Source of the DNA: a virus
Reading direction: 5' to 3' (one strand)
DNA length: 64,000 nucleotides
IMG/VR virus record: IMGVR_UViG_3300017992_000019
Location: 30,892 to 94,891 of that record
Shown: in pieces, positions 16,464 through 27,104 of the stretch
Layout: each line of letters begins with the position of its first letter
Numbering within the stretch: position 1 is the stretch's first letter
Notes under the pieces: model-generated
Seen by the model: only the letters and a program-made list of their open reading frames with translations
The model's database searches: none
Told to the model about the DNA's origin: nothing
Position numbers and translations under genes: made by a program

Positions 16464-18359
16464 ATGTCATACAAAGGAAAAGTGTATACGGTGCACAATG
16501 CGGTTGAGCTTGTCGAGACTGTCAAGGATCACCTCGTCGCGTGTGGTTGGTCTCTTGTCGGGCCGAGCACGGATCTCGCGTCGAGGCAGGCGCAAGACGA
16601 CGAGCACGCGCATATCCTCGGGTGGTTTCTGCACTCCGACGGCGAGAGCGGGCAAGACGATATCAATTTGCACGGGCACGTCAATGTCACCCGGTTGTCA
16701 CAACACGTCGGGCCGCTTTTTACGTTCCTCAACGGTGCGATCACCGATCCCGACGCGACGACAATCTCGGTCGACGATGCCTCCGACATTACGGTCGGGG
16801 CGTATATCAAGATCGGGGCCGAGTCGATCTATGTCGGCAACAAGTCGGGCAACGATCTGATCAACTGCATTCGAGGAGCTCTCGGATCGACGAAAGCAAC
16901 TCACTCCGACAACGACGTCGTTTCGATCTTGTACGAAACGGTCAACGGTGAGACGTATCCGGTTTTCGAGCTCTTTGCGTTCCGGGATCTCTCCAACGCG
17001 ATCGCGGCGTCGAGCGGTGCGGTCACTCACACTATGGGGCAGTCGAGCACGACCGGCACCGTTGCCAATATGGGCGGATACGGCGACGACCGGTTCAACT
17101 ACACGACTCTTGTCCGGGTAAATGATCCCGACGGCGGCGGGCCGGGTGTTCCGGGACCGGACCACGGCAAAATGAGGTGGTGTCGAAATTACGTTTCGAC
17201 CGACGGGTCTCTCGCCTATCAGAAGTTTCTTTCTGCACCCGGTGCGGTTGATCTTGATATTGTCTCGGGTGGTTTCTTGCCGTGCATGTCGAGACGTATG
17301 TCGTCCGGGGGATCGAATCACACAAGGCAACTCGGGATTCCGTATCGACCGAGCTCGCCGCGATCGACCTCGGGTTATCCGATCTGGATCTACGGGAGCA
17401 AAGACGGTTTTGTCATGGTCGTGTTGCAGGGATCGGACTACTCCGCGTATTACTACGGGCGTTATGAGCCGTTGGGCGACGCGCTCAAGACCAATGTCAC
17501 CGCGGGGAACGACGTCTCGGCCGGCGCGCTCACCTTGTACGTCGACAACACCGACATTTTTCAAGAGGACGGGTGTTATCGGATCGTCTCGCAAAATTAT
17601 TTAGATTGGGCCGCGAACGAGGATCGCTCGGCGGATACGCTCATGGGTGCGTCGCCGGGCGATTGGGATGATTTCGATGCCGACGAGATCGCGACCGAGC
17701 TTGTGCAAGTCGCGTCGATCAACCCGGGCGCCGGCACGATCACCTTGCACCTCCCGACGATTTACAGTTACAAGGCCGGCGCGGTGATCGGCATGAATCC
17801 CGTTCCGGTCTTGCGACCGTCGTGCGGCGACGGGGCGAGTGCCACAAACCGGGACATGTTTCGATCGGAGGCAAACGGCAAGTGTGTGCATACTCCTTTC
17901 AGGCCGGTTCCCTCGAGTCGGTATCAGTCACTCTCACCGACGCACCGATCGTCGTATCGTTGTTTCGCGGACGAAAGCACTCCTTGGACTCCGAGGACAG
18001 CCCAAGGTGAGATTTACTATCCTTTTTGTTGGGACTCTACGACCTACGAGCCCGCGCATTGGGCCGAAATTTCGAGTGCGAACAGAGAACGGATGCACAA
18101 CCGACTACCGGTGCAACCTTTTGCGTTCTCGAAACACCAAACGACCGGGACAGAGACGAGCACCTACGGGCCCGATTACAACGATTGGAATTCCAGCCTC
18201 GGAACGATCCCGATGATCTATCGGATGCCGTCCTCGTTGAGTGCGGCCGACGAGGACACGGTCAAGTCGACTTTCGAGGGATCGCAAGAGGACTTCCGAG
18301 TTTTCTATCTCGACATTGCGGCGATTTGGGTTGCCGTCGGGCCCGAGATTTGGCCGTAA
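16464..18359 (+). CDS. Large tail/baseplate-associated protein, unknown
   Basis: 631 residues, with an N-terminal segment MSYKGKVYTVHNAVELVETVKDHLVACGW that recurs at the start of phage tail proteins lying after baseplate J. Residues about 90-150 contain a hydrolase-free beta domain with ITVGAYIKIGAESIYVG and CIRGALGSTKATHSDND, a pattern also seen in phage adhesins. The remainder is aromatic- and glycine-rich, beta-type. It is likely a receptor-contact or plate protein; no catalytic motif is evident. Confidence 0.6.
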   Translation: MSYKGKVYTVHNAVELVETVKDHLVACGWSLVGPSTDLASRQAQDDEHAHILGWFLHSDGESGQDDINLHGHVNVTRLSQHVGPLFTFLNGAITDPDATTISVDDASDITVGAYIKIGAESIYVGNKSGNDLINCIRGALGSTKATHSDNDVVSILYETVNGETYPVFELFAFRDLSNAIAASSGAVTHTMGQSSTTGTVANMGGYGDDRFNYTTLVRVNDPDGGGPGVPGPDHGKMRWCRNYVSTDGSLAYQKFLSAPGAVDLDIVSGGFLPCMSRRMSSGGSNHTRQLGIPYRPSSPRSTSGYPIWIYGSKDGFVMVVLQGSDYSAYYYGRYEPLGDALKTNVTAGNDVSAGALTLYVDNTDIFQEDGCYRIVSQNYLDWAANEDRSADTLMGASPGDWDDFDADEIATELVQVASINPGAGTITLHLPTIYSYKAGAVIGMNPVPVLRPSCGDGASATNRDMFRSEANGKCVHTPFRPVPSSRYQSLSPTHRSSYRCFADESTPWTPRTAQGEIYYPFCWDSTTYEPAHWAEISSANRERMHNRLPVQPFAFSKHQTTGTETSTYGPDYNDWNSSLGTIPMIYRMPSSLSAADEDTVKSTFEGSQEDFRVFYLDIAAIWVAVGPEIWP

Positions 18360-18389
18360 GGAGCGTTCCGATCGCGAGGGAGTGAGCTC

Positions 18390-20843
18390 ATGTCAATGCG
18401 AATACCAGTCGACCGCGCTCATTGGGAGTTCGACGGAGTTGCGGCCGCGCTCAAGCTCCTCGGCACCGACGCCGAGGCGCCTCGTTTTGATCCGGCGCAA
18501 AACGGAAACGATTTCACCGTTGCCGGTTTCATTTCTCCCGACACGATCGCGGCCGGCGCGCGTGGTATCTTTGGCAAGTGGGTCACCTCGGGAGATAAGC
18601 GAAGCTGGCTGATCCAACAGTTCGGAGACGACCTCGAGTTTTTCATTTCGCAAACCGGAGCGGCCGGCACACTTTCCACGGTGAGCGTCCCGAATTGTTT
18701 GAGCGAGGGAGCGAAATCGTTTTTCTGTGCTCGGTACAAACACGTCGGGGCCGGCACAAGCGAAATGAAACTCCGGGTCGACGGCACCGAGAACACTCTC
18801 GGCACGGCGGTCGGCCCGGTGTATTCCTCGACCTCGGCCGACTTACTGATCGGCCGGGTCGACTCCTCGTTTTTCTCGGGTAAAAAGTTCTGGCTTGCAT
18901 ACTGGAATCGGCGACTCACCGACGCCGAGGCCGCGGGTCTCGACAACGGAACGATCTTGCCGCAACAACTCAAGCCCGACGGGTACATTGATTTTCACCG
19001 GGCAGTCGCCGCGACCTACGAAATGGATCTCCCGTGGTATACGGGGATCGATCTTACGGTCGAGGGATCACCCGAGAAAGGCGAGGAATACCTCTATTCT
19101 GATCACTATAATTTTGACGGTGTCGGCGACGCACTCCGATTGCTTGGCACCGATGCGAACGCTTTGATCTTCGATCCTCAATCGCAGAACGACGACTTTA
19201 CGATCTTTGTGCGTTTCACCCCCGACTCGATCACCACGTATCAGGGTCTACTCAGCAAATGGAATAATGCGGGAGGCAATTATCGGTCTTATGCTTTGAT
19301 CGTGACCGACGCGGGAGGGATCCGGTTTTATCTTTCCAAAGATGGGATCAGCGGATCGCAATCTATCACTATTCCGTCTTGCTTGGCAGTCGGGCAGGAA
19401 ACGGTTGTTGTTGCTAGGTACACGTATAACGGCGACGGCGATCCCGCGACTCGAATGGATCTAGCTGTTTGGAGGGCGCCGACTTGGTCCGAAAATTCGG
19501 ACAGCCTAACGTCTGCATCGGGGCCGGTTTTTTCAACGACCTCGGCCGATGTGCAGATCGGAGATTACGACGCGGCAGTCGATCGCTATTTAGACGCAGA
19601 CAAGGAGATCCTCGCGTTTTTCAACCGGCGCCTTTCTGATTATGAAACGAACGCGGTGAGGCGTGGTTGGGTTGATCCTCGAGACGTTCCCGACTGTGAC
19701 TACCTCACGACTTTTCACCGTCGGGTCGGAACGACAATGCGTTCCGATGTGCCGGCCGACGGGTCGATCGAGTTTACTGTCGAGGGAAATCCGACTCACT
19801 CGAGCCCGGCCGGAGTATCAACGGTCGATGTTGTGAAAGGCCGGATATTGCCTTTCGATCGAGGAGAGAGAATCAACGGAGACTTGCTTGACTCATGGCA
19901 CACGTTTGACGGTCTTGGTGACTACTGGAAAATTCTCGGGAGTGATCCACAAGCCGACGATTTCGACGGCCGGCACACTCTCGGTTTCACCGTGTTCGGT
20001 TTCGCCGACGTTGTGGATCTGTCGACAACCTACGGCAACGGATTGATCACGAAATACAACACGGCCGGGAATCATCGGTGTTGGGGAATTTTTCAGGAGG
20101 ACTCGAATCTTTACGCGGCGATTTCAAAAAACGGCGCATACAACGAGGGAGTCGATTCAAGCAAGCTCGGATTTCCCGGGAGTCTTGTTGCGGCAACACC
20201 GTTTTTCTGTGCGTTGACTTATCGGTATATCGGCGCCGGCGTCGGTCGCATGAGGTTTTACATGGGATTTGTTGGGGCGGCGACGCTCAACAAACTCGAG
20301 AATCTCTCGGCCGTCGGAGACGTGCACCTCGACACCTCGGCCGACGTTGCGATCGGATATCATCACGGCGCCGCAACTGATCACGAATGGGACGGCAAGA
20401 TTTACGCGACCGGATATATCGCGCGCGAGCTCGCGGATCTTGATATCCGTCGACTCTGGCGGCAAACGGTCATGCCTTGGACACTCTCGGATCATGAGGC
20501 GACTATGTATTTTCGCAAGGCGGCGACCGCAACATACGTCGAGGAATGGGGCGGTCATACCTGGACACGCAACGGCGCGCCGACACCGGGAGGCACGGGC
20601 GGCGAGATCAATATCATTACGGGAAAAACTCATTTTCCCATTTCAACCGTGAGGCAGGAAACCGCCAACATGAAAGTTCACCCAAGGGCAACAGCGCAAG
20701 AGAAAGGCCGGATCCTGATCCCGGATCCGAGTATTTGGATCCCCGGGTTGTGTCAGGAAACCGCCAACATGAAAGTTCACCCGCGAGCAACGGCACAAGA
20801 GAAAGGCCGGATCCTGATCCAGCGTAAGAAACGGAGTTTGTGA
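18390..20843 (+). CDS. Tail adhesin with three LamG-like repeats
   Basis: 817 residues with three related domains starting near residues 8, 236 and 500. Each begins with a (N/T/E)FDG(V/L) strand and xxLLGTDA-type loop and carries an FxVxGF segment, a GNxRxW strand and a late DLLIGR/DVAIGY strand, the concanavalin/LamG jelly-roll pattern. Such domains bind sugars. The C-terminus holds a 22-residue block QETANMKVHPRATAQEKGRI repeated after exactly 33 residues (DNA repeat at 20655 and 20754). The motif KGRIL also occurs near residue 481 and at the start of the next protein. Likely a receptor-binding or decoration protein. Confidence 0.75.
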   Translation: MSMRIPVDRAHWEFDGVAAALKLLGTDAEAPRFDPAQNGNDFTVAGFISPDTIAAGARGIFGKWVTSGDKRSWLIQQFGDDLEFFISQTGAAGTLSTVSVPNCLSEGAKSFFCARYKHVGAGTSEMKLRVDGTENTLGTAVGPVYSSTSADLLIGRVDSSFFSGKKFWLAYWNRRLTDAEAAGLDNGTILPQQLKPDGYIDFHRAVAATYEMDLPWYTGIDLTVEGSPEKGEEYLYSDHYNFDGVGDALRLLGTDANALIFDPQSQNDDFTIFVRFTPDSITTYQGLLSKWNNAGGNYRSYALIVTDAGGIRFYLSKDGISGSQSITIPSCLAVGQETVVVARYTYNGDGDPATRMDLAVWRAPTWSENSDSLTSASGPVFSTTSADVQIGDYDAAVDRYLDADKEILAFFNRRLSDYETNAVRRGWVDPRDVPDCDYLTTFHRRVGTTMRSDVPADGSIEFTVEGNPTHSSPAGVSTVDVVKGRILPFDRGERINGDLLDSWHTFDGLGDYWKILGSDPQADDFDGRHTLGFTVFGFADVVDLSTTYGNGLITKYNTAGNHRCWGIFQEDSNLYAAISKNGAYNEGVDSSKLGFPGSLVAATPFFCALTYRYIGAGVGRMRFYMGFVGAATLNKLENLSAVGDVHLDTSADVAIGYHHGAATDHEWDGKIYATGYIARELADLDIRRLWRQTVMPWTLSDHEATMYFRKAATATYVEEWGGHTWTRNGAPTPGGTGGEINIITGKTHFPISTVRQETANMKVHPRATAQEKGRILIPDPSIWIPGLCQETANMKVHPRATAQEKGRILIQRKKRSL
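20655..20822 (+). repeat. Near-perfect 68-bp direct repeat, period 99 bp
   Basis: Bases 20655-20722 and 20754-20821 are almost identical, differing at a handful of third codon positions. They encode the duplicated C-terminal block of the LamG adhesin, in frame. Synonymous differences show that the duplication is not brand new. Confidence 0.9.
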
Positions 20844-20844
20844 C

Positions 20845-22077
20845 ATGGCAGAGAAAGGGCGAATTCTCCGACCCGATCGCGAGAGTGCGGGTCAATACGG
20901 AACGCCGAAAGTCGAAAAGGCCGAAGCGATCGACGAGCTCACCGTGCGGGTTACTTTCGATCAGGACATGGAACGCGACGACTCGGGCGCGACCGACGAC
21001 GCGACCAATCCGGCAAACTACACTTTCGTCGTGACTGGCGGTGTTTCGGTCTCGGCCGTGTCGTGCTCGGTTGCTCGAGACTTCCCGACGTGGATCGATA
21101 TCACGCTCAACCGGGAAATGACCGCGAGCTCACAGATCGAGGTCACCGTTGCGTCGACGGTCAAGTCGAGTCGCGGCGTCAACATGGATCCGAATTACGA
21201 CTCGTATGAGTTCACCGGGTACGGTATCCGGCCGACAGTCGACAGCGCAACGGCCGTCGACGGGGTGATCGTGTACGTCGATTTTGACGAGGATATGAAT
21301 CAGAACGCCGCGTTGACTCTTGCGACGAATTACGTGCTCACCTCGCCGACCGATCCCACACCTCCCGGCGTTGACGAGGTGCGGATCCAAACGGGCTCGA
21401 GGGTCGAGCTCTGGCTCGACTCTGCACTCGAGATCGGCGACGACTACACGGTCACCGTGAGCAACGTCGAGGATCTCGCCGGAAATCCGATCCAGGGACC
21501 ACCCAACAACCAAGCCGATTTTGTCGGTGTTGCGATCGTGACCAAGCTCGAGAGCGCGGTGCCTCGAGACGAGAACACCGTGCGGTTGACTTTCGATCGA
21601 CAAATGAAGCGTGCGGATCTCGCCGACATTGGCAATTTTACACTCGAGCCGATCGAGGCCGGCGCCGCGATTCTGTATTACAGCGGCGTTTTGTTGCCGG
21701 CCGACACATACCCGACTTATGTTGATATCGTGTGTTCCGAAATGACCGACGGGAAAGACTACCGCGCGACGGTCGACCCGTCGGTTCGGGATAAATGGGA
21801 CAACACGATCTCACCGCTTTTCGATACGCAAGATTTCGAGGGTGTCGGGACCGAGCCGAGGATCGTTCGGGTTGTTGCGTCGACTCTCAACAAGTGCACC
21901 GTCGTTTTCGACGAGAGCATGAGAGACAACGCCGACCTCCGGGATCCGGCGCGGTATTCATTTGACAAGGGGTTGCAAGTTCTAGCGGTGCTCGACGTGC
22001 GAGGGAGCGAGGTTGATCTCTCGACGTCCGAGCAGACAGCCGGGGAGCTCTACACCTTGACGATCTCGCAACCGTAG
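20845..22077 (+). CDS. Tail protein with tandem Ig-like domains
   Basis: 410 residues built from four modules of about 95 residues, each starting with a (D/S)x(A/V)xxVDxxTV(R/Y)VxFDxDM pattern (RVTFDQDMERDD, VYVDFDEDMNQNA, VRLTFDRQMKRAD, CTVVFDESMRDNA). This is the Big_5-type bacterial Ig-like repeat. It probably makes an extended rod or stalk. The first ten residues AEKGRILRPD echo the end of the upstream adhesin, which suggests shared linker sequence. Confidence 0.75.
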   Translation: MAEKGRILRPDRESAGQYGTPKVEKAEAIDELTVRVTFDQDMERDDSGATDDATNPANYTFVVTGGVSVSAVSCSVARDFPTWIDITLNREMTASSQIEVTVASTVKSSRGVNMDPNYDSYEFTGYGIRPTVDSATAVDGVIVYVDFDEDMNQNAALTLATNYVLTSPTDPTPPGVDEVRIQTGSRVELWLDSALEIGDDYTVTVSNVEDLAGNPIQGPPNNQADFVGVAIVTKLESAVPRDENTVRLTFDRQMKRADLADIGNFTLEPIEAGAAILYYSGVLLPADTYPTYVDIVCSEMTDGKDYRATVDPSVRDKWDNTISPLFDTQDFEGVGTEPRIVRVVASTLNKCTVVFDESMRDNADLRDPARYSFDKGLQVLAVLDVRGSEVDLSTSEQTAGELYTLTISQP

Positions 22078-22088
22078 GAGTGTGAGCA

Positions 22089-23351
22089 ATGGCGATCACG
22101 GATCTGGCATACAATCCTCTCTCGGTTGCGGGCTCGACCGCGGCAATGCTCGGATACCTCGAGCCGGTCGCCGGCGCCGAGGAGCTCAATCTCAGGATCT
22201 ACGATTTCATAATCAAGCCACACCGCGACGCGGATCAGACGAGAGAGGGCAAGCTGTTTTTGCAACGTATGCTCGAGGGCCCACAAGAGGCATGGAAAAC
22301 GATCCAGTCAAAGATTTTCGCGCTCAAGGATCTATGGTCGGTGACCGATATCGACGACGAGCATTTGCAATACTTGCAACGGATCGTCGGCTGGACTTCC
22401 GACCTTGACTATATCACCGAGCAACTCGACGCGGCGACGCTCCGGCGATTGATTGCGATCAGCGTTCCGATGTGGCGCTCGCGCACGACCGAGGATTCGC
22501 TCGTTGCGATCATGAATACTCTCGTGCCGGCCCGAGCTCGAGTGCTCTCATGGTTCGACAAGCGGTGGATCCTTGATACGACGATCATGAGCGAGGAGCA
22601 TCAAGGTCGGGATCCGTGGCTTGTGAGTTTCCCGGGCGGCACGGGCACCGACGAGTTTTGGTCGACGATCCGAGTCGTGGATCCGGGAGTCGAGGCAAGC
22701 AAGGATCTCCTGATCGATGTGATCAAACTTGTGCGGCCGTGCGGCGAGAGGTACGACGTCGTATGGCTCAAGTTCCTCGATCAATTCACGATCGACGGCG
22801 ACGTGAGTCAATGGGATATCACAAGCGGCACTCCGACAGTCTCGGGCGGCAAAGTGAGCTTGACCGACAACTCGACCGAGGAGGGTATCGTTTGCAGCAT
22901 TGAGGATTCCGACGAGTGGGAAAACTACGTCGTGACCGCGAGGGTCAAAGGCAACCACGACACGGGGCTCGGTTTCGGAGTTGCGTTCTATTTGCAATCG
23001 GTTTCACCGCGGACTTTTTATTACGTCGTGATCGACATACCGAATCAACAAGTGCTCCTTGCGAAATTCATTTCGGGAGCTTTCACTCCGCTTGTGAATT
23101 GGTATGCGAACCCGGCCGGTCGGTTTCTCCTTTCCGACACATGGTACGGGTTGAGGATCCAGGCATCACCGGAAGGGGCGAACACGCGGATCAAGGTTTA
23201 TCTCGACGGCGAGGAGATCATAAGCACGACCGATCCCGATCTCGACAAGGGTACGATCGCGGTTCTTCATTCTCTTTGCTCGGTCGAGTGTGACGAAATA
23301 GAGGTCTTGGGTCTCCCGGTTGACTCCGAGGAAATCCTGATCAACATATAG
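22089..23351 (+). CDS. Tail protein I-like wedge with C-terminal LamG-like domain
   Basis: 420 residues. The first 230 residues are helical and match the tail protein I type (HLQYLQRIVGWTSDLDYITEQL, TLRRLIAISVPMWRSRTTEDSL, a LDIRWILD-like segment). The last 190 residues switch to beta structure: FTIDGDVSQWDITSG, YVVTARVKGNHDTGLGFGV, WYGLRIQA and an IKVYLDGEEII strand, a concanavalin-like fold. Tail protein I attaches fibres to the wedge, and the carried domain probably displays a sugar-binding surface. The fibre gene follows directly. Confidence 0.7.
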   Translation: MAITDLAYNPLSVAGSTAAMLGYLEPVAGAEELNLRIYDFIIKPHRDADQTREGKLFLQRMLEGPQEAWKTIQSKIFALKDLWSVTDIDDEHLQYLQRIVGWTSDLDYITEQLDAATLRRLIAISVPMWRSRTTEDSLVAIMNTLVPARARVLSWFDKRWILDTTIMSEEHQGRDPWLVSFPGGTGTDEFWSTIRVVDPGVEASKDLLIDVIKLVRPCGERYDVVWLKFLDQFTIDGDVSQWDITSGTPTVSGGKVSLTDNSTEEGIVCSIEDSDEWENYVVTARVKGNHDTGLGFGVAFYLQSVSPRTFYYVVIDIPNQQVLLAKFISGAFTPLVNWYANPAGRFLLSDTWYGLRIQASPEGANTRIKVYLDGEEIISTTDPDLDKGTIAVLHSLCSVECDEIEVLGLPVDSEEILINI

Positions 23352-23363
23352 GAGGATCTTGCT

Positions 23364-26300
23364 ATGGCGACAGGCGACAAATGGGCATGGATCACCGCTC
23401 AAAGAATTCTCGGGTACGATACTCTCCGCGACAACGTGATCGGGTTTTTCCGGGATTGGGACAAAGACATTCTCGCGTCGGTTTTTCGCGCGTCGGGATA
23501 CTTCCAAGAAATTTCGATTGTCGGCGACGGTGCCAACAAGATCAAGCTCACCGGATACCCGACCGACGGCAACCCGAGCGGGATCGACGGCGCCGGCGAG
23601 CTCCTCGATCTATACGCGAGATATCTCGACGTCGAGGATTTGCAATTCGAGAATATCACCGGCGAGACGTATCACGTCGCGCTCAAGGGTGCATATATCC
23701 CGACCGGGCTTTCGATCGGCCAGGGCGACGGAATGCCTCAATGGAACACCTTTGAGGAAATCGTCGGAGTGAGCAGCACGCCGGCCTCGGTCGTCGACAA
23801 TGGCAACGGCACCTTGACTTTTGTTGTCGACACGGTCACCGAGGTAGGAGTATCGAATGCCGGCCGCAAGGTGATCGTCTATCGCACGACCCCGACCAAA
23901 AACGCCGTGACCGAAGCGATCGCAAAGGAGGAGTGTACGGTCACATGGGACGGGAGCAACAACAAGATCACAACCGTCGGCGACCTCGGATTGCTTTCGG
24001 GCGAAACTCCGGTTTGGTCCGATTACACCGTTGTTCTAGTCGGGCCGCACATTGTGAGAGACACCGATCTCTCGGCCGACGATTCGTATGCGTATATCGG
24101 CACGGTCGACGGCAACACCGGCGCGCAACCGTCGAGCTTTGACACGACCTTGCAAAACGTAATGAGCGTTCCGATCTCCGACCTCACACAGATCACAAGG
24201 TACGAAAGTTTTCCGACGCCGGATCGTCTCAAGGTTGACGTCAAAGCGGTCGCGGCCGAGGAGGGTGAGAATCTCGATCAGATCCGGGTCACCGGGTGGG
24301 ATGGCGGCGGATCGAGCTTGGTTGTGTTCAGGGTCGACGAGCTCGGCAACGTGACGATCGAGGGCGACCTCGAGGTCAAGGGCACGACCACACAACAAGA
24401 CGTCGTGCAAGTCAACGCCGACGAAACGATCACCGAGAATCTCACGTGCGGCGACGAGGACTCCGACTCGCATTTGATCAAGGGGATCTGGACACACAAG
24501 AACGCGGCCGAGACCGCGAATCTCTTGCAAGTGCATCCGACCAACGGAGTCGGGATCGGCACGACCGCGCATTTCTCCGGGTCTTATTCCATGTATGTCG
24601 ACGGCGACGTCTTGTTTTCAGACGACGTGAGGTTTGCCGGCAACGCGATTCCGCACACCGCGGCGCAAGACCTCGGCGAGTCGGGCAACAAGTGGGCGAA
24701 TCTGTACGTGTCGAATATCTATGCCGACGCAACCTCGGTCGGTGGTCACATGAACCCGGACACGACCGACGTTTACGACTTGGGAGAAAATACGACTCCG
24801 CTCCGTTGGCGCTCGATCTATGTCAATCATGCTTATATCATCGATCCGACGGAGGCGTTGCTTGCGATCCGCGAGCTCGACGCCTCTCTCAACGAAAAAA
24901 ATTGGCAGGTCCGGGCGGCGGGAGGGGATCTTTATTTCGAGTGCGTCAACGATGCCGAGACACTTGCCGCGTCTTTTATGCAAATAACTCGGAGCGGACA
25001 GAACCCGACCTCGTTGACCATGTTTGCCTCTATATTCGCAGGAACGTCCGGCCTTGAAATCGGGCAGAGCTCCGAGCCTTTCGAGTTTATTTATGGGCAA
25101 GACTGGCGCTCGGCCCGGCCGTCGGTTGGGACAAGTGAAAAAAATTGGCGCCAGTGGATCCAACAAGATTCGAGCGGCGATTATACCGGGCAAGAGGTCA
25201 TGCGCTTTTCGACGTCAACCGACGCATGGGCACTCGGCACCGCTTTTCTCACGATTGCGCGCGTGGTCGACTCAACCGACGTCGACGAGGTCGTGCTCGC
25301 GAGCGACGGATCGATCAAGCTCACTCCGGCGTCGGGAAGCGATCTTGACGTCGTGCTCCTTGGCGGCGGCAATCTTGTCGTCGTGGATCACAAGTTCACG
25401 GGTCAAGATTTCTGGAATGTGAATGTAGGCAACAACCTCGGCACGACTTCATATCCTTGGGTCAGCGTGTACGGCGCGACGTATTACGCACAAGCGGATC
25501 AACCGAGGTATCGCCTCGACGACACAAACACAACTTATGGAAACTGGCAACTTTGGATCGACGGTGTCGTCGCGAAATTTTCGTGCATGTCGGATGATTG
25601 GAGCACGGCGTACAACTTTATCACTTTCACTCGGAGCGGCGAGACTGTCGCAAGCGAGATCGGTCTCATTGCCGACGTCGTTTTCACCGGAGACGTCAAG
25701 AGCAATATCAAGCCGACGGATCCCGGCACTTACTCGCTCGGCGTCAATAACTACGAATGGGATCTCTTGCGGGTCAACGAGAGCGGGGTTATCTGGCGCA
25801 CAACCGACGTCGGTCTCACCATACATGAGCGCAAGTTCCGAATGATCGTTTCCAACATCGGCAACGCCGGAGTGTTCCGAATCCAGGGCATTGACGACAA
25901 CGAGACCGCGCAGGCCGACGCAATTGTGATCACCAAAAACGACACGACGTACACGATCGACGACGTCTCGATCTACGGTGACACGATCAACTTGCAGGGC
26001 CCGACAACGGTCACCGGAAACCTAACGGCAACGGGCGGGCTTGAAACCCAAAACGACCCGGTGAGATTCCGCGGCATTGACGCGATCGGGAATTTCGAGA
26101 TCGAGGGCGCAACGCCGACAATCCAGTTCGACCAAGACGATCAGGCCAACGATTATAAGTATTGGGACATAATCGTTTCGAGTGGATCGTTTCAACTCAG
26201 GAGTTACAACCAAGCGCACTCGTCGTCTGAAACGGCGATCCAGGTCACGAAAGGCGGCACCTCGGATTATACGGTCGACCGGATTGCGTTCGTCTGTGAT

Positions 26301-27053
26301 CGGATCACCGTCAACTCGTCGCTCACAACCGACGGGTTTGTGATATTCAGTGATCCGACCGACAACGTCTTGATCACCGGCAACGACGCGGCACTAATGT
26401 TTCGAGACGCCGGCGCCGGGAGTAACGAAAAGGTTTGGTCGATCTCCTTTGACGACTCGAGCGGCGATCTTGTGATCGGTGCGCGCGACGACGACTATAC
26501 TTGGGGCACCCATTGGGTGCAGTTCCACCGGGGCACCGGTTCCGGCCGGGTCGACTGGACACCGGGCGGCGGCGAAGCGGGGATCTCATTCCTTTCGTCT
26601 TTGCAATTAGAATCCTTGAGTACCAACGGCGAGACGGCGCTCCTTTTCGACGCGAGCGGATCCCATACCGACGCGCAAATGGGAATCGTGCACCAAGTCG
26701 TTTCGGGATCTCCCGACAACATGCAATTGCAGTTTCGGATCTTCAAAAACTCGACGTGGGACGCGGTCACGAATTGGCCGCTTTCGATTCGATCGAAATA
26801 TAACGCGGGCGACGGCGAGTGGCAGGCGAGCGGGATCCATGCACAGTGTCACCCGGATCAAGCGGGTCACCTTGCGCTCGTTGGGAACATGGCGCTCGCG
26901 ATCAAAAACGATGATCCCGGAGGGTATGGTACAAACCATGTCACCTTGACAGGAGTTACCTCGACTGGTACACCCTCGGGCACGGCGCGCTTTATGAAAG
27001 TCTATTGGGGCACAACTGCATATTACATTAGGATGTGGCCGACTCTAACCTAG
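23364..27053 (+). CDS. Long tail fibre protein
   Basis: 1229 residues. The N-terminal 330 residues are a mixed attachment region (MATGDKWAWITAQRILGYDTLRDNVIGFFRDW and following). From about residue 330 the chain contains repeating short strands with GNVTIEGDLEVKGTTTQ, DLGESGNKWANLYVSN, DLGENTTPLRWRSIYVN and SLGVNNYEWDLLRVN, the repeat seen in fibre shafts. No peptidase or chaperone domain is visible at the C-terminus, and no separate fibre-assembly gene follows. It is the likely host-recognition fibre. Confidence 0.8.
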   Translation: MATGDKWAWITAQRILGYDTLRDNVIGFFRDWDKDILASVFRASGYFQEISIVGDGANKIKLTGYPTDGNPSGIDGAGELLDLYARYLDVEDLQFENITGETYHVALKGAYIPTGLSIGQGDGMPQWNTFEEIVGVSSTPASVVDNGNGTLTFVVDTVTEVGVSNAGRKVIVYRTTPTKNAVTEAIAKEECTVTWDGSNNKITTVGDLGLLSGETPVWSDYTVVLVGPHIVRDTDLSADDSYAYIGTVDGNTGAQPSSFDTTLQNVMSVPISDLTQITRYESFPTPDRLKVDVKAVAAEEGENLDQIRVTGWDGGGSSLVVFRVDELGNVTIEGDLEVKGTTTQQDVVQVNADETITENLTCGDEDSDSHLIKGIWTHKNAAETANLLQVHPTNGVGIGTTAHFSGSYSMYVDGDVLFSDDVRFAGNAIPHTAAQDLGESGNKWANLYVSNIYADATSVGGHMNPDTTDVYDLGENTTPLRWRSIYVNHAYIIDPTEALLAIRELDASLNEKNWQVRAAGGDLYFECVNDAETLAASFMQITRSGQNPTSLTMFASIFAGTSGLEIGQSSEPFEFIYGQDWRSARPSVGTSEKNWRQWIQQDSSGDYTGQEVMRFSTSTDAWALGTAFLTIARVVDSTDVDEVVLASDGSIKLTPASGSDLDVVLLGGGNLVVVDHKFTGQDFWNVNVGNNLGTTSYPWVSVYGATYYAQADQPRYRLDDTNTTYGNWQLWIDGVVAKFSCMSDDWSTAYNFITFTRSGETVASEIGLIADVVFTGDVKSNIKPTDPGTYSLGVNNYEWDLLRVNESGVIWRTTDVGLTIHERKFRMIVSNIGNAGVFRIQGIDDNETAQADAIVITKNDTTYTIDDVSIYGDTINLQGPTTVTGNLTATGGLETQNDPVRFRGIDAIGNFEIEGATPTIQFDQDDQANDYKYWDIIVSSGSFQLRSYNQAHSSSETAIQVTKGGTSDYTVDRIAFVCDRITVNSSLTTDGFVIFSDPTDNVLITGNDAALMFRDAGAGSNEKVWSISFDDSSGDLVIGARDDDYTWGTHWVQFHRGTGSGRVDWTPGGGEAGISFLSSLQLESLSTNGETALLFDASGSHTDAQMGIVHQVVSGSPDNMQLQFRIFKNSTWDAVTNWPLSIRSKYNAGDGEWQASGIHAQCHPDQAGHLALVGNMALAIKNDDPGGYGTNHVTLTGVTSTGTPSGTARFMKVYWGTTAYYIRMWPTLT

Positions 27054-27104
27054 AACACTTTTTCCAATTGGCCGCGATAACGGCGGCACAAGGAGGAGAG
27101 ACCA

